Assembly: GCF_014651115.1 (NCBI RefSeq)
Contig: NZ_BMWG01000001.1
Span: 496,001-560,000, forward strand
From: Streptomyces inusitatus
GTDB lineage: Bacteria > Actinomycetota > Actinomycetes > Streptomycetales > Streptomycetaceae
Direction of reading: 5' to 3'
DNA length: 64,000 bases
The notes below the pieces were generated by a model. The model did no database searches. It was not told the origin of the DNA and saw only the letters and a program-made list of their open reading frames with translations. A program made the position numbers and the translations under genes. Shown piece by piece: positions 1 through 8,648 of the stretch (positions within the stretch are counted from its first letter, which is position 1; every line of letters begins with the position of its first letter).

Positions 1-446
1 CGTCGCGGTAGAGATGCTGCGCCTGCGCACAGTGACTGGTACCCCCACAAGGAATCGCGTGAGAACGCGAGGAAGTGCGCCGCGCGACACCCGTGATGAA
101 GTGCCGATGACGGCTCCCGGGGCGCGGCCTGTGGGGGGAGCGTAAGGCATGTTCATGCCCCATCACACCGCAATAGCCTGCAACGATGTCATTACGGAGA
201 TCCAGGGCGGCAGTTCGGGGGCCCTCCGGGCGGATGTTCCGTCAGCGCGGTCCGGCCGCCGGGCGGTTGCCTTGGGTACGGGGTGGTACGAGGCTGTTCC
301 GCCGGGGTGGGTTCCGCCGGGGGTGCGGTGACAGGGGAGCCGGTGGATCGTTGGACCGGGGGCGGGTGCGGGCAGCCCTGCGGCGCATCGCGAGAATTCA
401 TCCACACCCTGTGGACAACTTTCCCGCGCAACCGCCCCTCTTGAGC
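1..446. other. Left-edge region with no supported gene
   Basis: No reading frame here has a convincing start, ribosome binding site and recognisable product. The first 140 bases could hold the end of a gene lying outside the window, but I cannot assign one. The last part is leader and promoter DNA for the oxidoreductase that follows. Confidence 0.4.
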
Positions 447-511
447 TAGAACGATCGCTCTATCCGGTGTGCTACGGTCTCTCTCCATCGCTAAATAGAG
501 CGTTCGTTTTA
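447..511 (+). promoter_or_regulatory. Two TetR-type operators upstream of the oxidoreductase
   Basis: Two imperfect 16-bp palindromes, TAGAACGATCGCTCTA at 447-462 and TAGAGCGTTCGTTTTA at 496-511, fit one consensus, TAGARCGWTCGYTYTA. They flank the probable promoter, and the second ends inside the ribosome binding site AGGAGG (511-516). Symmetric sites of this length and spacing are typical of TetR-family repressors. No TetR gene is visible in the window, so the regulator presumably lies beyond the left edge. The family assignment is inference. Confidence 0.6.
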
Positions 512-521
512 GGAGGTCCAT

Positions 522-1409
522 ATGTCCGGTACCACCCCTCAGCCCGTCACCGTCGTCGGACTCGGCCCCATGGGCCGGGCGATGGTCACCGCCCTCCTCG
601 ACCGGGGACACGAGGTCACCGTCTGGAACCGCACCGCCTCCCGGGCGGACGGACTGGTCGAGCGCGGCGCGGTCCTCGCGAAGAGCGTGGTGGACGCGCT
701 CGCCGCGAACGAGCTGGTGATCCTCAGCCTGACCGACTACGCGGCGATGCGTCAGCTCCTGGAGCCGGCCCCGGCCGCCGGGGCGCTCGCGGGCCGGGTG
801 GTCGTCAATCTCAGCTCCGACACCCCGGAGGAGACCCGGGCGGGCGCGGAGTGGATAAGCCGGCAGGGCGCGGTGATGATCGCCGGAGGGGTCACCGTGC
901 CGCCGTCCGGCATCGGCCGCCCGGAGTCCTCGTCCTTCTACAGCGGCCCGCGCGAACCCTTCGAACGCCACCGGGCGACGCTGGAATCCCTGACCGGCAC
1001 CGACTACCGGGGCGAGGACCCGGGGCTCGCGGCCCTGATGTACCAGATCGGCATGGGCATGTTCTGGACCTCGATGCTGAGTTACTGGCAGGCGGTCGCC
1101 CTCGCCGACGCCAACGGGCTGAGCGCGAAGGACATCCTCCCGCACGCCGAGTCCACCATGAACGCGATGCCGGGCTTCCTCCGCTTCTACGCGGAGCGCG
1201 TCGACGCGGGCGACCACGGCGGGGACGTGGACCGGCTCGCCATGGGCGAGGCGAGCGTCGAACACGTCCTGCACACCATGTCCGACGCGGGCGTCGACAC
1301 CGCCCTCCCGGCCGCGGTGGCCGCCCTCTTCCGGCGCGGCACGGCCGCCGGGCACGGGGCGGACAGCTTCTCCAGTCTGGTGGAGCTGCTGAAGAAGCCG
1401 TCGCCCTGA
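522..1409 (+). CDS. NAD(P)-dependent oxidoreductase, imine reductase-like (6-phosphogluconate dehydrogenase NAD-binding fold)
   Basis: A 295-residue protein with an N-terminal Rossmann fold; the dinucleotide-binding motif GLGPMG is at residues 13-18 and is followed by the NADP-type VWNRT strand end. The C-terminal half is all-helical, as in imine reductases and beta-hydroxyacid dehydrogenases, which dimerise through that domain. The likely reaction is NADPH-dependent reduction of a C=N or C=O bond; the substrate is not evident. The ATG has AGGAGG 5 nt upstream. The two palindromes just upstream suggest TetR-type, inducer-controlled expression, common for this family in Streptomyces. The gene stands alone and converges with the hydrolase downstream. 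Confidence 0.85.
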   Translation: MSGTTPQPVTVVGLGPMGRAMVTALLDRGHEVTVWNRTASRADGLVERGAVLAKSVVDALAANELVILSLTDYAAMRQLLEPAPAAGALAGRVVVNLSSDTPEETRAGAEWISRQGAVMIAGGVTVPPSGIGRPESSSFYSGPREPFERHRATLESLTGTDYRGEDPGLAALMYQIGMGMFWTSMLSYWQAVALADANGLSAKDILPHAESTMNAMPGFLRFYAERVDAGDHGGDVDRLAMGEASVEHVLHTMSDAGVDTALPAAVAALFRRGTAAGHGADSFSSLVELLKKPSP

Positions 1410-1448
1410 GACTCGGCCCAGGGACCCAGGGACCCAGGGCCCAACGGG

Positions 1449-2966
1449 TCACCTCTCGCAGCGGATGTCGCCCTCCGGACGCTCTCCCGTGGTCAGGAAC
1501 CCGGTCACCGTCCGGTCGGCGCAGGCGTTGCCCACCCCCAGATAGACCCCGTGCCCGCCGGCGTCGACGGAGACCATCCGGGCCCGGCGGCCCAGCGCCT
1601 CGCGCAGCTTCACCGCGCCGAAGTGCGGGGTCGCCGGGTCGCGGAGGTTCTGGACCACCAGGATGTTGGACGGCCCCTCGGAGGTGATCCGGGTGGGCTT
1701 CTCGGCGGGGGCCCGCCAGAAGGAGCAGGGCAGGATGTTCGCGGGCATCCCCGCCGTGAGCGGGTAGCGGGCCCGGTCGGCGCTCACCGCGCGCTGATAC
1801 GCCGGGACCGAGGCGGGCCAGCGGATGTCATTGCAGATGACGGCCGTCGCGACGGCCGCGTCCTCGTCCGACATGGGGTTGACCAGCGCCCCCGGCAGTA
1901 CGGGAACACGCTCCGGATCCCGGGCGTCCCGCACCAGCCGGGCGAACGACTCGAAGGCCCCGTCGCTGTAGAGCGCCGAGTGCAGGGCCTGCCGCAGGGC
2001 GTTCCCGGTGAGCGGCGTATTCGGAGTCGTCGTCTCCTTCGGCCTGCGGTCCAGCTCCGCCGCCAGCCCGAGCACCAGCGGACGCACCTCCTCCGCCCGC
2101 TCCGCCAGCCGCAGCCCCGCCTCCCGCGCCGGGTCGGACGCCCACGCGGCGAAGTCGGGGAAACGGTCCTCCACCGCGCGCCCGGTGTTGGTCATCCACT
2201 TCTGCGCGACCTTCCGGTGGTCCGGGTCCCCACCGCTGTCGAGGACCCAGCGGTCGGTGCGGTCCGGGTACTTCTGCGCGTACAGCGCCCCCACGTACAC
2301 ACCGTAGGAGTGCGCCCACGCCGACAGCTTCTCCGCCCCGAGCGCCTGCCGGAACCGCTCGATGTCCCGCACCTGATTCGCGCTGCTGAAGCTGAACAGC
2401 TCGGCCCCGCCGTGCTCCTCGCACGCCTGCGCCGCCCGCCGCGAGCGGGCCACGGTCTCCTCGATGCCGCCGTCGGCGCCGGGCCACGGACGGAAGTTGG
2501 CCAGCATCCGATCGTCCGCCGGCAGCCGGCAGCTCGCCCTCGTACTCCGGCCCACCCCGCGCGGATCCAGCGACACCAGGTCGTACGCCCCGTCCGTCTC
2601 CGCCCGCAGCGCCGCCCCCTTCTGCCCCAGCCGCTGCACTCCCGAGCCCCCCGGGCCCCCGGCCAGCACCAACAGCACCCCGCGCCGCGCCTGTGGCCGC
2701 TCACTCCTCAGCCGCGACACCCCGATCGTCATCCGCCGCCCGTCCGGCTTCGCGTAGTCCACCGGCACCGACAGCGAGGCGCACTCCTGATCCCCCGGCC
2801 CGTCCTTCTGCGCACACGGCGTCCACCGCAGCGCCCCCGCCGCCGCCCCGGCCCGCACTTCGGATACCGCGGCCCCCGTACCCGTACCGGTACCTGTACC
2901 TGAGAGCACCGCCGCGACAGCGGAGGCGGAGAGAGCGAGAGCGACGCTGCTGGTCGGTAAATTCAT
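1449..2966 (-). CDS. Secreted alpha/beta hydrolase, tripeptidyl aminopeptidase (Tap/SlpD/E) family
   Basis: About 505 residues. It starts with a hydrophobic signal peptide (MNLPTSSVALALSASAVAAV) and has the two-part alpha/beta hydrolase fold of Streptomyces tripeptidyl aminopeptidases. The oxyanion region is LAGGPGGSG, the nucleophile serine is in AHSYG (about residue 220; most relatives have G in place of A), the acid is in NLRDPATP and the histidine in GGHGVY near the C-terminus, where a TAP-like C-terminal domain is expected. It probably releases N-terminal tripeptides outside the cell. There are two adjacent ATG codons (2969 and 2966); GGAGG lies 1 and 4 nt upstream of them respectively, so the second is preferred. 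Confidence 0.85.
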   Translation of the reverse strand: MNLPTSSVALALSASAVAAVLSGTGTGTGTGAAVSEVRAGAAAGALRWTPCAQKDGPGDQECASLSVPVDYAKPDGRRMTIGVSRLRSERPQARRGVLLVLAGGPGGSGVQRLGQKGAALRAETDGAYDLVSLDPRGVGRSTRASCRLPADDRMLANFRPWPGADGGIEETVARSRRAAQACEEHGGAELFSFSSANQVRDIERFRQALGAEKLSAWAHSYGVYVGALYAQKYPDRTDRWVLDSGGDPDHRKVAQKWMTNTGRAVEDRFPDFAAWASDPAREAGLRLAERAEEVRPLVLGLAAELDRRPKETTTPNTPLTGNALRQALHSALYSDGAFESFARLVRDARDPERVPVLPGALVNPMSDEDAAVATAVICNDIRWPASVPAYQRAVSADRARYPLTAGMPANILPCSFWRAPAEKPTRITSEGPSNILVVQNLRDPATPHFGAVKLREALGRRARMVSVDAGGHGVYLGVGNACADRTVTGFLTTGERPEGDIRCER

Positions 2967-3078
2967 CATGCCTCCAGGCTCGTCCACCCGGCCGCCCCGG
3001 CCCATCCGGCGGGCTGTACACCCTGAGTGGGGACAACCCCCGGGCGGGCCGGGCGGCCGGGCGGCCGGTGGCCGGCGG

Positions 3079-3333
3079 TCAGCGACCGGCGGACTGCCAG
3101 AGCGTCATGGTCAGGGCGGCGCAGGAGGTGAGCGCGGCCAGGGAGGGCAGCGGCCAGCGGGAGCGTTCCAGGGCGTCGAGACGGTCCTCGTGGTCGCCGA
3201 GGGTCTTGTCGGTCTGGTCGGCGCGCTGGAGGAGGAGCGCCAGATCGCCGCGGGTGGTGGCGAAGCCGACGTCCACGGCGCGGCGCAGCCGTTCGAGTTC
3301 GATGGCGACGCCTTCGGCCTCACTGGGATTCAT
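3079..3333 (-). CDS. Phage small coiled-coil membrane protein, lysis-associated
   Basis: 84 residues. Residues 10-60 form a charged heptad-like helix (LERLRRAVDVGF, LLLQRADQTDKTL, HEDRLDALERS), followed by one hydrophobic segment near the C-terminus. This shape matches the small proteins encoded beside holins in actinophage lysis cassettes, such as XhlA-like haemolysin-type proteins. It overlaps the holin gene by 14 nt and is the last gene of the tail block. Start ATG has GGAGG upstream. The function as a holin partner is inferred from shape and position only. Confidence 0.6.
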   Translation of the reverse strand: MNPSEAEGVAIELERLRRAVDVGFATTRGDLALLLQRADQTDKTLGDHEDRLDALERSRWPLPSLAALTSCAALTMTLWQSAGR

Positions 3334-3559
3334 GGGCGTCCTCCTCCTTCTCCTTCCGGCCTCGCAGCCAGGGCGGCAGCACCCGCTCCACCGCCGGTAC
3401 GGACATCAGCCGGCTGACCGCCCCGGCGACCGCGATCAGCGCGGCGAGCGCCGGCAGATCGGCGACTCCGGGGTCGTCGGCGAGCAGGGGAAGGGCGGCG
3501 AACAGGGCGAAGAGGACCTGGACGGCGGTGCGCAGCGCTCTGCGCGTAGGTTCGTTCAT
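3320..3559 (-). CDS. Holin
   Basis: 79 residues with two predicted membrane helices (about 10-27 and 33-52) and a strongly charged C-terminal tail (RGRKEKEEDAHES). Size, topology and tail charge are those of class II phage holins. It lies directly downstream of the amidase endolysin and overlaps the next small membrane-protein gene, forming a lysis cassette at the end of the tail operon. It would open the inner membrane to release endolysin and tail particles. No sequence motif proves this; the call rests on topology and context. Confidence 0.7.
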   Translation of the reverse strand: MNEPTRRALRTAVQVLFALFAALPLLADDPGVADLPALAALIAVAGAVSRLMSVPAVERVLPPWLRGRKEKEEDAHESQ

Positions 3560-3614
3560 GGTGGTGCCTCCGCGGTCAGGCGTGTGGGTGGTTCATCTGT
3601 TCAGTTCAGTGGGT

Positions 3615-4469
3615 TCAGGAGGTACGGGGGACTCTCAGCCGGTCCCAACTGGCGCGGCCGGGGACCCCGTCCGCGTCGGAGCCCGCGTAGCCCAGCTTGC
3701 GCTGCCAGGCCGCGTACGAGACCCGGTCGGCATCGCCCCACCGGGGGCCGGGACCGATCGTGTACCGGCCGCAGCCCTCGGCGACCAGCCGCCGCCCGAC
3801 CTCCGTGATCAGCGGGCTGCGGCGGCCCGGGACGAAGAAGGCCGCCCCGGGGAACGGCTCGTACACCGGCTTCCGCACCGGGCGGTCGGCGCGCAGCCGG
3901 GTGGCGACCCGGCCGCGCATCTCCGTCATCGAGAAGGACGGGTCGATCTTGCGCCTGGTCCACTCCTTGTGGGCGACGACGCTCTCGGCGGACCAGCCGT
4001 GCGCCCGGCAGACGGCGGCCGAGACCCGTTCGGCGGCGTCGAGCTGGACGGCGGGGTAGGGGTCGCGGCCGTCTCCCAGGTTCTCTATCTCGAACCCGTA
4101 GAAGTGCGCGTTGCCGTCGACGGCGTCCGGCCCCGGCCGGGCCGGCGCCCTCGCGCCCGCGCGCACGGCCGCGAGCAGGGCCGCCGAGCCGTCCCCCGCG
4201 TGGTTGGTGCGCCCGTGCCCGAGCAGATGGACCGTACCGTCCTTGCTGATCAGGCCGATGCACAGTGGCCCGGGGAGGCTCTGGGTGCCGTTGCGGCACA
4301 GTGCGAGGCTGTCGCGCCCGGCGGTGTGGTGCAGCATCACTCCATGCACCGGGCCCCAACGGCCCTTGTGGTTGCGGTTGCGGGTCTTCCATTCGGGGTG
4401 TTCGCGAACGCGGACGCCTTCGTCGCGCAGGGCGCGGACGAAGGCGTCGGCGGTCAGGGGTGTGGCCAT
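3615..4469 (-). CDS. Endolysin: N-acetylmuramoyl-L-alanine amidase (amidase_2/PGRP) with C-terminal wall-binding domain
   Basis: 284 residues. The N-terminal amidase_2 domain (about 35-180) shows the zinc ligands in VMLHHTAG and VVAHKEW and the aspartate in KIDPSF; NHAG and FEIEN are other conserved blocks. The last 75 residues, with VGRRLVAEGCGRYTIGPGP and YAAWQRKLGY, are a peptidoglycan-binding module seen in Streptomyces phage and host amidases. It cleaves the bond between muramic acid and the stem peptide. There is no signal peptide, so export needs the holin encoded just downstream. The ATG at 4469 begins the first conserved block; longer upstream extension in frame is low-complexity. 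Confidence 0.88.
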   Translation of the reverse strand: MATPLTADAFVRALRDEGVRVREHPEWKTRNRNHKGRWGPVHGVMLHHTAGRDSLALCRNGTQSLPGPLCIGLISKDGTVHLLGHGRTNHAGDGSAALLAAVRAGARAPARPGPDAVDGNAHFYGFEIENLGDGRDPYPAVQLDAAERVSAAVCRAHGWSAESVVAHKEWTRRKIDPSFSMTEMRGRVATRLRADRPVRKPVYEPFPGAAFFVPGRRSPLITEVGRRLVAEGCGRYTIGPGPRWGDADRVSYAAWQRKLGYAGSDADGVPGRASWDRLRVPRTS

Positions 4470-4507
4470 GGGTGACGGCCTCCTGAGTGGGTGTCGGGCG
4501 GGTGGCT

Positions 4508-5158
4508 CTACGGGATGGGGTCGATCCGGAGGTAGCGGGAGTCGAAGTAGGCGGTGTTGCCGGTGACGCTCGACCGGTAGGCGGCGGTGGCCGTGAGGAC
4601 CGTGCCGACGGCCAGCCCGGTGACCAGGAACTGGGTGGCCACCGAGGTCCGGCCGGTGTGGGGGGACGCCGCGGCCTGGGCGTCGGCGGCGGCGTTCACC
4701 ACCGTCCCGGCGGCGTTGCGGAGATTGACCCCCATGAAGGCGATGGCCGAGGCCGCCGAGCAGCGGGTGTAGCTGCCGACCCCGATGACGACCTGCCCCG
4801 AGGCGGGCACGGTGAAGCTCGCCGTGAGCGCACCGCCGGCGGAGTTCGCCAGGGTCTCGGTGTAGGTGAGGGAGGTGGTGTCCCCGTCGTCCAGGTTCGC
4901 CCGGAAGACCGGGACGGGCGCGACCGGCACCCACGCGGATCCGGTGTAGTACATCAGCCTGCCCGGATTCCCGATCCAGGCGATCATCCCGGCGGCCGGG
5001 GCAGTCACCTTGGCATCGCGGGCGGCGGCGTCGGCGAACCGCAGGACCGTCCGGCCGTCGGCGGCCTCCGCGAGGCTCTTGAGATGGGCGGGCAGATCGG
5101 CGGGGTCGGTCGGCTGGGGATAGGGCAGCGCGCTCAGGGGTGTGTACTGGATGGTCAT
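4508..5158 (-). CDS. Phage tail fibre/appendage protein
   Basis: 216 residues. The N-terminus, with YTPLSALPYPQPTDPADL and a GRLMYYTGSAW element, is the particle-attachment part found in many actinophage tail fibres. The remainder is a beta-rich, Ser/Thr/Ala-rich domain, probably a trimeric tip that contacts the target cell. It overlaps the preceding small gene by an ATGA junction and is followed by the endolysin, the usual place for a receptor-binding fibre. Receptor specificity cannot be read from the sequence. Confidence 0.72.
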   Translation of the reverse strand: MTIQYTPLSALPYPQPTDPADLPAHLKSLAEAADGRTVLRFADAAARDAKVTAPAAGMIAWIGNPGRLMYYTGSAWVPVAPVPVFRANLDDGDTTSLTYTETLANSAGGALTASFTVPASGQVVIGVGSYTRCSAASAIAFMGVNLRNAAGTVVNAAADAQAAASPHTGRTSVATQFLVTGLAVGTVLTATAAYRSSVTGNTAYFDSRYLRIDPIP

Positions 5159-5352
5159 ACGGGTTCGCCCTCCTTGGGGATCTCGGTGCCGTACGGCGGG
5201 GTGACTGTCGAAGCGGTGGGTTCGGCGGCGCCGGGCTCGGGCTGAGCGGGCGTTACGGGCGGGGGCGGGGTTCCCGGCTCCACCACCACTGTCATCGGTG
5301 TGGAGTGGCCTCTGTCGGGGTACTCGGGTGCGGTGCTCCGCTGCTCAGACAC
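5155..5352 (-). CDS. Small proline-rich tail-module protein (module 2)
   Basis: 65 residues, rich in Pro, Glu and Thr (EPGTPPPPVTPAQPEPGAAE), with no recognisable domain. It overlaps the end of the upstream Tal-type gene by 8 nt and the start of the tail fibre gene by ATGA, so it is translationally coupled to both. The first tail-tip module has a similarly placed 59-residue protein (11282-11461). It may be a connector or chaperone for fibre attachment, but that is only inference from position. Confidence 0.6.
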   Translation of the reverse strand: MSEQRSTAPEYPDRGHSTPMTVVVEPGTPPPPVTPAQPEPGAAEPTASTVTPPYGTEIPKEGEPV

Positions 5353-7732
5353 CGGTGTTCTCCTTCACCTCGCGCCAGGTCCCCCTGGCCGCCAGCAGCG
5401 CCGCCAGCGTCGGATACGCCGTACTCACCGACGCGTAGCTCGCGAAGAGATCCGGCGGGGGCGGGGCCACCGGCCCGTCCGGGGTCAGACCGGCGTCGGT
5501 GGGCACACCGTTGGAGCGGGTGCCGCGCAGACTGAGCGTCTGCTGCACACCGCCGTCGCCGCCCGCCGTCGTGCTGATGCCGACGACCCAGGCGAGGGTG
5601 TCGAGAGCCGCCCCGCCGGAGTCCTGGATCCGCACCACATCGCCGAGCTGCACCCGGGGGTCGTAGAGCACCTGCACATCGCCCATGACCGGCACCGGAT
5701 ACTCGCCCGCCGCGCGCATCGCGTTGGCGAGCTGCTGCGCGGCACGGGAGTCCTGCACCCACTCGTCGGCCTCGGCGTAGAACTCCTGCCGCCCGTAGAA
5801 GCGCTCACTGGCGCTGCCCGGCCGATAGGAGACGGACTGCCGCTCCACCGGTTCACGGCTCGGCTTGAGGGAGACAATGCGGATGGAAGGCTTGCCGTCC
5901 CTGGTGATGGTGTAGAGCCGCCGTGAGGTGCGGTTGGTGAGCCGCAGGACGACGTACCCCTCCTCACGGCGGATCAGCGCGTCCACCGCTCCCTTGACGG
6001 CGAACGCCCCTCCCGCGAAGAAGGTCGCGACCCGGAACGACGATCCATAGGTGTGGACCGAGTCGTCGTCCGTGTCCGGCGGACCGATGTCCAGCTCTTC
6101 CTCCGCGAAGGTGTACGAGACGGTGAGCGAGCCGTACGGCGGGATCTCCCGGATCTCGGTGTCGTTGACCACGGCGCCTTCGACAATCCCCACCGTCGAC
6201 CAGTCCTTGAAGGGCTGCACGCAGTAGTTGCGGCAGGCGTCGATCTCCTCGGTGAGCGTCAGCGAGGCGATGTCCCGCACGGTCGTCAGGGTCAGATCCG
6301 GCGAGGTCGGCACGGTCGCGAAGCGCGTGAAATTACGCCAGCGGAACATGCCGCGCTCGTCGATCTCGGCCGTCGACAGACTGGCCTTGGCTATCTGGGT
6401 GATCGCCTCCCACTGGGAACCCGACACCTTCGGAATCACCATCAGCGGCAGGATCGGATCGTCGAGCGTGGCCGTCTTGGTCCAGGCGCCGGTGTGCGCG
6501 AACTCCTCCGCGGTGGGAATCGCCGGCAGCCCCGCCGTGACCTGGAGGCCCTCGGCCGCCATGGAGGTCACCAGCCGGACCTTCCGCAGCTCGGACGAGA
6601 CCTGCTGGCCGAAACCGGGGGTCATCGGGGTCGCCGTGCCGACGAAGTGGGTACCGTCGGGAGCGGTCAGCCGGGGATGGACTATTGGCTGCACGGTGCT
6701 GCCCGAGGCGGTCAGATCGAAGAACGCGCCGAAATGCCACACCCCCCGCTGAGCCTTCATCGCGGCGCCCCATTGGCTCCACACCCAGGTCCCCCCCGGA
6801 GTGGCGGAGTTCTCGGAGCCGACGGTGACCGTGCCCGCGACGAAATCCACCTCGACGAAGAGCGTGCCGGTGGCGGTCCCGGAACGGTTCAGCTCCAGCT
6901 CTATCCGTGCCGTGTCCCCCGTCCCGAGCGCGGTGTTCACCCACACCTCGGCGAACAGCCGGCTGCCGGGGCAGGTCACCCTGGAGCGCGGGAACCAGGA
7001 CATCGTCACGCCCTTGCCCCCCGGCGGCGTACCCCTGGGCACCAGCGCCATCTCATGCGGCGCCCCGCTCCTCGTCCAGGTGTAGTGACTCGGATCGGGC
7101 AGATCCTCCGGCATCCCGTACGGGGTGGCGAAGCCGCCGTGCAGGGTGGCGTGCACCAGCGACAGCGGCTGATCCGGCTGGAACTCCGGGGCGCGCGGCG
7201 GCGGCGAACTGTAAATGCCCGCCTGGCGCAGCAGCTCGTCCACGCACCAGGTGGCGGTGGCCACCGGCCGCCGCCACCACAGCCCGGTGTACGGACGCGG
7301 AAGCTGCGCCGGACCGCGCAGCCGCTCCGCGCCGTCCAGCGCGGACAGTTCCACGGTGTCCGAGCCGGACGCCGCCGACCTGTTGCGCAGCGTGCCGCGG
7401 AAGGCGGGCAGCGCGCCGCCGCCCCCGACCCCCGCCTCATGGACCACCGACTGGCCGGGCCGCGCCGCATCGCCACTGGCGCGCTGCGCCCACGGCGAAT
7501 ACAGCTCGGGCGAGGACTTGCCGCCCGTACCCGACAGCTGAAGCTGGAACTGGGCGGCGGAGCTTCCCGCGAAGGCGCGCATCGCCTCCGGCAGATCGGT
7601 CGCGTAGGACCGCTCCACCTGCCAGGACTGCACCTGCGCGGAGACGTCCCGGCCGCCGAGCCGGGTGGTGTGGGTGGCCGTCCGCTCCCCGGCGGCGAGC
7701 GCGGCCTTGGTGGTGTCGTCAGCCGGTTGCAC
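5345..7732 (-). CDS. Tail-associated protein (Tal/tail hub-like), module 2
   Basis: 795 residues from a GTG at 7732, which overlaps the preceding Dit gene by 14 nt, exactly as in the paralogous pair upstream. The N-terminal 170 residues (LGGRDVSAQVQSW, YATDLPEAMRAFAGSSAAQF, LDGAERLRGPAQLPRP) and the C-terminal 250 residues (SLTLTEEIDACRNYC, DPRVQLGDVVRI, LAWVVGI) match the module 1 protein. The middle, about residues 230-430, is a divergent beta-rich, lectin-like insertion. The C-terminal part resembles the hub fold of siphophage tail-tip proteins. It should cap the tail tube below Dit and carry the fibres. Confidence 0.75.
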   Translation of the reverse strand: MQPADDTTKAALAAGERTATHTTRLGGRDVSAQVQSWQVERSYATDLPEAMRAFAGSSAAQFQLQLSGTGGKSSPELYSPWAQRASGDAARPGQSVVHEAGVGGGGALPAFRGTLRNRSAASGSDTVELSALDGAERLRGPAQLPRPYTGLWWRRPVATATWCVDELLRQAGIYSSPPPRAPEFQPDQPLSLVHATLHGGFATPYGMPEDLPDPSHYTWTRSGAPHEMALVPRGTPPGGKGVTMSWFPRSRVTCPGSRLFAEVWVNTALGTGDTARIELELNRSGTATGTLFVEVDFVAGTVTVGSENSATPGGTWVWSQWGAAMKAQRGVWHFGAFFDLTASGSTVQPIVHPRLTAPDGTHFVGTATPMTPGFGQQVSSELRKVRLVTSMAAEGLQVTAGLPAIPTAEEFAHTGAWTKTATLDDPILPLMVIPKVSGSQWEAITQIAKASLSTAEIDERGMFRWRNFTRFATVPTSPDLTLTTVRDIASLTLTEEIDACRNYCVQPFKDWSTVGIVEGAVVNDTEIREIPPYGSLTVSYTFAEEELDIGPPDTDDDSVHTYGSSFRVATFFAGGAFAVKGAVDALIRREEGYVVLRLTNRTSRRLYTITRDGKPSIRIVSLKPSREPVERQSVSYRPGSASERFYGRQEFYAEADEWVQDSRAAQQLANAMRAAGEYPVPVMGDVQVLYDPRVQLGDVVRIQDSGGAALDTLAWVVGISTTAGGDGGVQQTLSLRGTRSNGVPTDAGLTPDGPVAPPPPDLFASYASVSTAYPTLAALLAARGTWREVKENTGV

Positions 7733-8543
7733 TGGACACCTCCACCAGATCGAGACTGATGGAACGGTAGGGCTGCGGGCGGGCCGGTGCGTCGCTGTAG
7801 CCGGTGATGCCCATCGGCGGCATCCCGTCACCGGGAACGTCCTGCTCGGCCGGGCCTCCGTACGTCAGACAGGCCCCGGCGAGCGAGTAGGTGCCGATCA
7901 CCCCGGGGGCCGCGCAGGGGGTGGCGAACGCGGCCTCGGCCGGGACGGTGGCCGTGACCAGCGGGCCATCGGCGCTGACGGTCGACAGATAGGTGCCGTC
8001 CGCCTTCTTGAAGTCGACCTGCGCCGTGGCCGTGGGCAGCGCCGCGAAGGCCGCCGGGGCGTGGAAGGAGATGCGCATACCGGGCGCCACCGGGAAGTTC
8101 GACCAGGTACGGGCCCGCCAGGCGAGCTTGCCCGTGGCGTCGGTCGCGGTGAAGGAGAAGGTGCCGGGCACCGTCGCCGACTCCACCACCGTGCCGGTGA
8201 CCGACACCTTGAACCACTGGTTCATCCCCGCCTGGCCCGGGTCTCCCTTCCCCGCCGCCTGCCGCGGATCCAGCACATTCCCCGCCGCCGGGTCCACCAG
8301 CACCAGCGGCCCCGACCCGTCGAGCCGCCGTGCCAGCCGGTCCAGCAGCCGCGCGTGGCGGGGGGCCAACAGCTCCCAGCCGAGTTTGACCCTCCGTACG
8401 GCCGAGGGGTTACGGGTCAGCGTGACCCGTCCGCCCAGCGCCTTGAACTCGTTGATTCCCAGCTCGGCGGAGCGGTCGAAGCTCTTGGCCGCCTGATCGA
8501 TCTCGTGCAGGGCACCAGGTGTTCCGATCCAGAGGTTGCCCAT
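7719..8543 (-). CDS. Distal tail protein (Dit-like), module 2
   Basis: 274 residues. The N-terminal 85 residues (NLWIGTPGALHEIDQAAKSF, VKLGWELLAPRHARLLDRLA, LVLVDPAAGNVL) align with the 413-residue paralog at 13723-14964. This part resembles the ring-forming domain of siphophage Dit proteins. The remainder is a beta-sandwich-like region, much shorter than in the paralog. The ATG at 8543 is chosen because GAGGTGA lies 5 nt upstream. Its end overlaps the Tal start by 14 nt. It is expected to form the hexameric ring at the tube tip. Confidence 0.7.
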   Translation of the reverse strand: MGNLWIGTPGALHEIDQAAKSFDRSAELGINEFKALGGRVTLTRNPSAVRRVKLGWELLAPRHARLLDRLARRLDGSGPLVLVDPAAGNVLDPRQAAGKGDPGQAGMNQWFKVSVTGTVVESATVPGTFSFTATDATGKLAWRARTWSNFPVAPGMRISFHAPAAFAALPTATAQVDFKKADGTYLSTVSADGPLVTATVPAEAAFATPCAAPGVIGTYSLAGACLTYGGPAEQDVPGDGMPPMGITGYSDAPARPQPYRSISLDLVEVSSATG

Positions 8544-8593
8544 GGGTTTCACCTCGTCTCATGTCTTTGTCAGCTCTTCGTCAGCTCATGACG

Positions 8594-8627
8594 AGAGCCG
8601 GCCGCGGGGGCATGCGGCCGGCTCTCA
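8594..8627 (-). terminator. Perfect 13-bp hairpin between tape measure and Dit-2
   Basis: The arms GAGAGCCGGCCGC (8594-8606) and GCGGCCGGCTCTC (8615-8627) pair perfectly around an 8-nt loop. It lies after the tape measure stop and before the Dit-2 gene on the minus strand. There is no clear U tract, so it may be a partial terminator or an RNA-stabilising stem that sets the ratio of tape measure to tail-tip proteins. Confidence 0.65.
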
Positions 8628-8648
8628 GGGATGTTCGGGTTCGGATGA

